The position numbers and the translations under genes were made by a program. Positions 62,010-64,000 of a stretch of 64,000 nt of DNA are shown here, in pieces; the first letter of the stretch is position 1, and each line of letters opens with the position of its first letter. The notes under the pieces were generated by a model. The model worked only from the letters and a program-made list of their open reading frames with translations, was not told the DNA's origin and did no database searches. The stretch lies in NCBI RefSeq assembly GCF_000234665.1, contig NC_018338.1, positions 970,084 to 1,034,083 on the forward strand, written 5' to 3'. Source of the DNA: Leishmania mexicana MHOM/GT/2001/U1103 (lineage: Eukaryota > Euglenozoa > Kinetoplastea > Trypanosomatida > Trypanosomatidae).

Positions 62010-62835
62010 GGGCTGCACACCTGCTGCTCCAAGACACAACGCCACGGCACGGAGCGCCAACAGAGCCAGTTGCAGGAGAATGATGCAGATTGTAAAACAG
62101 TTCTCACCGAAAGACTCGGCCACCCTTCTTGCTGTGGCGCTTCTTCTGCATGTGCGGGTTGCGCAGTAGCTCACAAAGCCTGACTTCAGCGATGCAGTCG
62201 GTGCACACGAACACTCAGCCAAAGAAAGAGAGAAATCGATGGAGCGGTGGAGGAGCACCCCCAGGTGTGCTCGCTGGAGAGAAGAAAAGGTTATAGAGAG
62301 ATGGAGGGGGAGAGGTGAGCACACTCGTGTTTTTCCTCCCAAGTAGTGGTGCGTATGGGCCGTCCGCACCCCGCAGGAGCGAATGCCCAGTCGGCGCTCT
62401 CTTCCTAGATGAGGAGGGAAAACAAGAGCTGCCTCACGCTCAACCACACCACAGCGTCATAGGTGTGTATTCTCACACGGCATCACCGCTGCACTTCGAC
62501 GAGCATCGCTTGCCCTGCAAAAATCGTGCCAAGACAAAGCTGCAACAGTGATGTGAATTTTGGTGTGTTTGTTTTTTCTTTCTTCTTTCTCGTCAGCGAG
62601 CATTGCACAATTAACTGTGAACAGCGCAAGCGAGCACCACCAGGACCAACAAAGCGGCAGGTCACGGCACCGCACCAAACCCAGTGAACGCCCCCAACCA
62701 CACAACGACCTGTCTCTGTCTCTGGCCCCATTCCCCTCACCCCGGCGGCACAGCGACAGAAAGAGAAGAAATCAGGAGAGGCAGGGAGAATGTGAGGCCA
62801 CAACCGAAAGGACCTTCCAAAGCCGAACGCGTCTG
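62010..62835. other. Intergenic region, nothing convincing
   Basis: About 830 bases between two - strand genes. The first 440 bases are open in the frame of the coiled-coil gene and could be its N-terminal extension instead of 5' UTR. The rest has no domain-bearing frame. Confidence 0.45.
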
Positions 62836-64000
62836 CTACGTGCTAAGCGTCGGTGAACTGGGTGCGTGCAAAGGAAATGCAGGAGGCGCTAGCTTCTCGT
62901 CCGGGGGACGCAGCATCGCTATCGGGGCCCCGTATCGCTTCGTCTCCAGTGCCTGCAGTTCGTCCATCAGTTCTGGCTTCTGAGAGGCGGGGCTTTCAGA
63001 GAGGGGATTCACAGACCCGGCAGTGGCGTAGTTGGCGAGCCGAACGCCAAGCTGGCGACCCCCATTGCGCTCGTAGTAAGCCTCGCGACTGCCGACGAAA
63101 GCCCACGGCGTTGGCTGCATGGCTGTGTCAACAATGTCGGGAAAGTACGGAATCGTGTAAGCCTTCACAAGAAAGGCGAGCGGCTTGTCTGCCTCGTATC
63201 TGCCCTTCTGCGAAGACTTGCGAGCGCCGACGTTGGGTCGGCGGAAGTACATATCGGCGCGTGGGGCAACAAACTGGGCCTGAAACAGATAAGGGTTTTC
63301 CGGCGCCTCTGGACAACGCATAATGTTCGCCTTGGGGTGCTTCGTAGGGACGACGTGGGTCGGCCACCGCAGTGGATTGCGCCAGGGGCTGGTCGCATCC
63401 AGGTACTGGAGAAGTGGACGGTTGCGGAGCGTCTTCACGACCCGCTCGTACGCCATCTGTGTCAACAGATCCTTGAACACAACAGGGATATGTGTCGAGG
63501 ATGATGCCGCGTCCCGCCAAGCACCGACAGGAAGAGGCACTTCCTCTGGCGGAGGTGCGAGCTCGGCAAGCAATGATTCCTCAGTGCCTGCACGGGCAGG
63601 CGCCGACGCACCAGCAGCGCTAGTGCCGTCGTCCGCCGCCGCAAACTCCGCCGACTCTGCCTCGCTGTACCGTAGCTCCTCCTCTGTCGCCTCCACCACT
63701 AAGCCGGCATCCTCCGCTGCACCCATCGCTGCGTCAGCGACGCTCACATCCCCCGGGCCGTCGCCAGTGCGCTCTGTCAGTTGAACTTCCTTATTCCACT
63801 CTCGTGTTTCATCATCGACCTGCGACGGCGCGATGGCGAGGGGGCGAATCGTGCTCAGCTCCTTTTGGGAAAACAACCGAGCCGACAGGCGCTGCGCCTC
63901 AGTCAACGTGAGTCGCTCCGTCGGCAGCGTGTGCACCGAGTTCATGACCATATCATACCGCAGCGTGTCGATGCCACCCATGTGGAAGGCGCTAGTGACC
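62836..64000 (-). CDS. Hypothetical protein, 5' end cut by the window edge
   Basis: The frame is open from 62836 to the right edge of the window. Its first Met in the window is at 63981 (381 codons), but six codons before it are also open, so the true start may lie outside. The text starts with an ordered segment (RLTLTEAQRLSARLFSQKEL), followed by an acidic Ala/Glu-rich linker (about 90-140). An aromatic- and Pro-rich ordered part follows (NPLRWPTHVVPTKHPKANIM, VKAYTIPYFPDIVDTAMQPT), ending in a Pro-rich tail. No family is recognised. The Arg/Trp/Tyr-rich, compact middle reminds one of trypanosomatid mitochondrial ribosomal proteins, but there is no specific match. Confidence 0.7.
   Translation of the reverse strand, partial: VTSAFHMGGIDTLRYDMVMNSVHTLPTERLTLTEAQRLSARLFSQKELSTIRPLAIAPSQVDDETREWNKEVQLTERTGDGPGDVSVADAAMGAAEDAGLVVEATEEELRYSEAESAEFAAADDGTSAAGASAPARAGTEESLLAELAPPPEEVPLPVGAWRDAASSSTHIPVVFKDLLTQMAYERVVKTLRNRPLLQYLDATSPWRNPLRWPTHVVPTKHPKANIMRCPEAPENPYLFQAQFVAPRADMYFRRPNVGARKSSQKGRYEADKPLAFLVKAYTIPYFPDIVDTAMQPTPWAFVGSREAYYERNGGRQLGVRLANYATAGSVNPLSESPASQKPELMDELQALETKRYGAPIAMLRPPDEKLAPPAFPLHAPSSPTLST

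Noticed and set aside
1..64000. CRISPR arrays, prophage, bacterial promoters, Shine-Dalgarno sites
   Set aside because: The gene style is trypanosomatid; no spaced repeats or bacterial signals were seen.

Overview
The window looks like nuclear chromosome sequence from a trypanosomatid flagellate, most likely of the Leishmania group (Leishmania, Leptomonas, Crithidia or relatives). The reasons are: intronless genes with GC-rich codons; all genes on one strand over long distances; long gene-free gaps rich in pyrimidines on the coding strand; TG/CA microsatellites; and a polypyrimidine tract plus AG shortly before many start codons, as expected for spliced-leader trans-splicing. No tRNA, rRNA, CRISPR array, phage or bacterial operon structure was found.

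Layout. From 1 to about 11.8 kb four genes lie on the + strand: an NADPH-cytochrome P450 reductase, a small coiled-coil protein, a one-pass protein with a mitochondrial-looking N-terminus, and a DHHC palmitoyltransferase. From about 12.8 kb to the end everything is on the - strand: an AT-hook protein with a ubiquitin-like tail, an FCP1/NIF-type phosphatase, a PHD-like zinc-finger protein, a divergent TruD/Pus7-like protein, a multi-pass membrane protein, a long low-complexity protein, an ankyrin protein, an HSBP1 homologue, a BTB/KCTD-SPRY protein, a TRAPPC9/Trs120 homologue, a 512-residue hypothetical protein, syntaxin 16, a SET-domain protein, a short/branched-chain acyl-CoA dehydrogenase, a galactokinase ending in SKL, a coiled-coil protein, and a gene cut by the right edge. 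The 1-kb gap at 11.8-12.8 kb is thus a convergent strand-switch region, where two polycistronic units meet, and it carries an exceptional G-rich block with quadruplex potential on the + strand.

How the genes relate. Trypanosomatid units are not functional operons, so neighbours need not share a pathway. Loose themes are visible: trafficking (TRAPPC9, syntaxin 16, possibly HSBP1 and the DHHC enzyme), chromatin or nucleic acid (AT-hook protein, PHD-like protein, SET protein, TruD-like protein), and compartmentalised metabolism (mitochondrial acyl-CoA dehydrogenase, glycosomal galactokinase, membrane-anchored P450 reductase). A likely decayed multi-pass membrane protein gene lies at about 53.3-55.2 kb between the dehydrogenase and galactokinase genes.

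No obviously new multi-gene system is visible. The best leads are the G-rich strand-switch region, an HSBP1 homologue in a lineage thought to lack heat-shock factor, the OB-like plus PHD-like protein, the AT-hook/ubiquitin-like protein, the degenerate TruD-like protein and the decayed membrane-protein gene. All family calls are from reading the sequence, without database searches.
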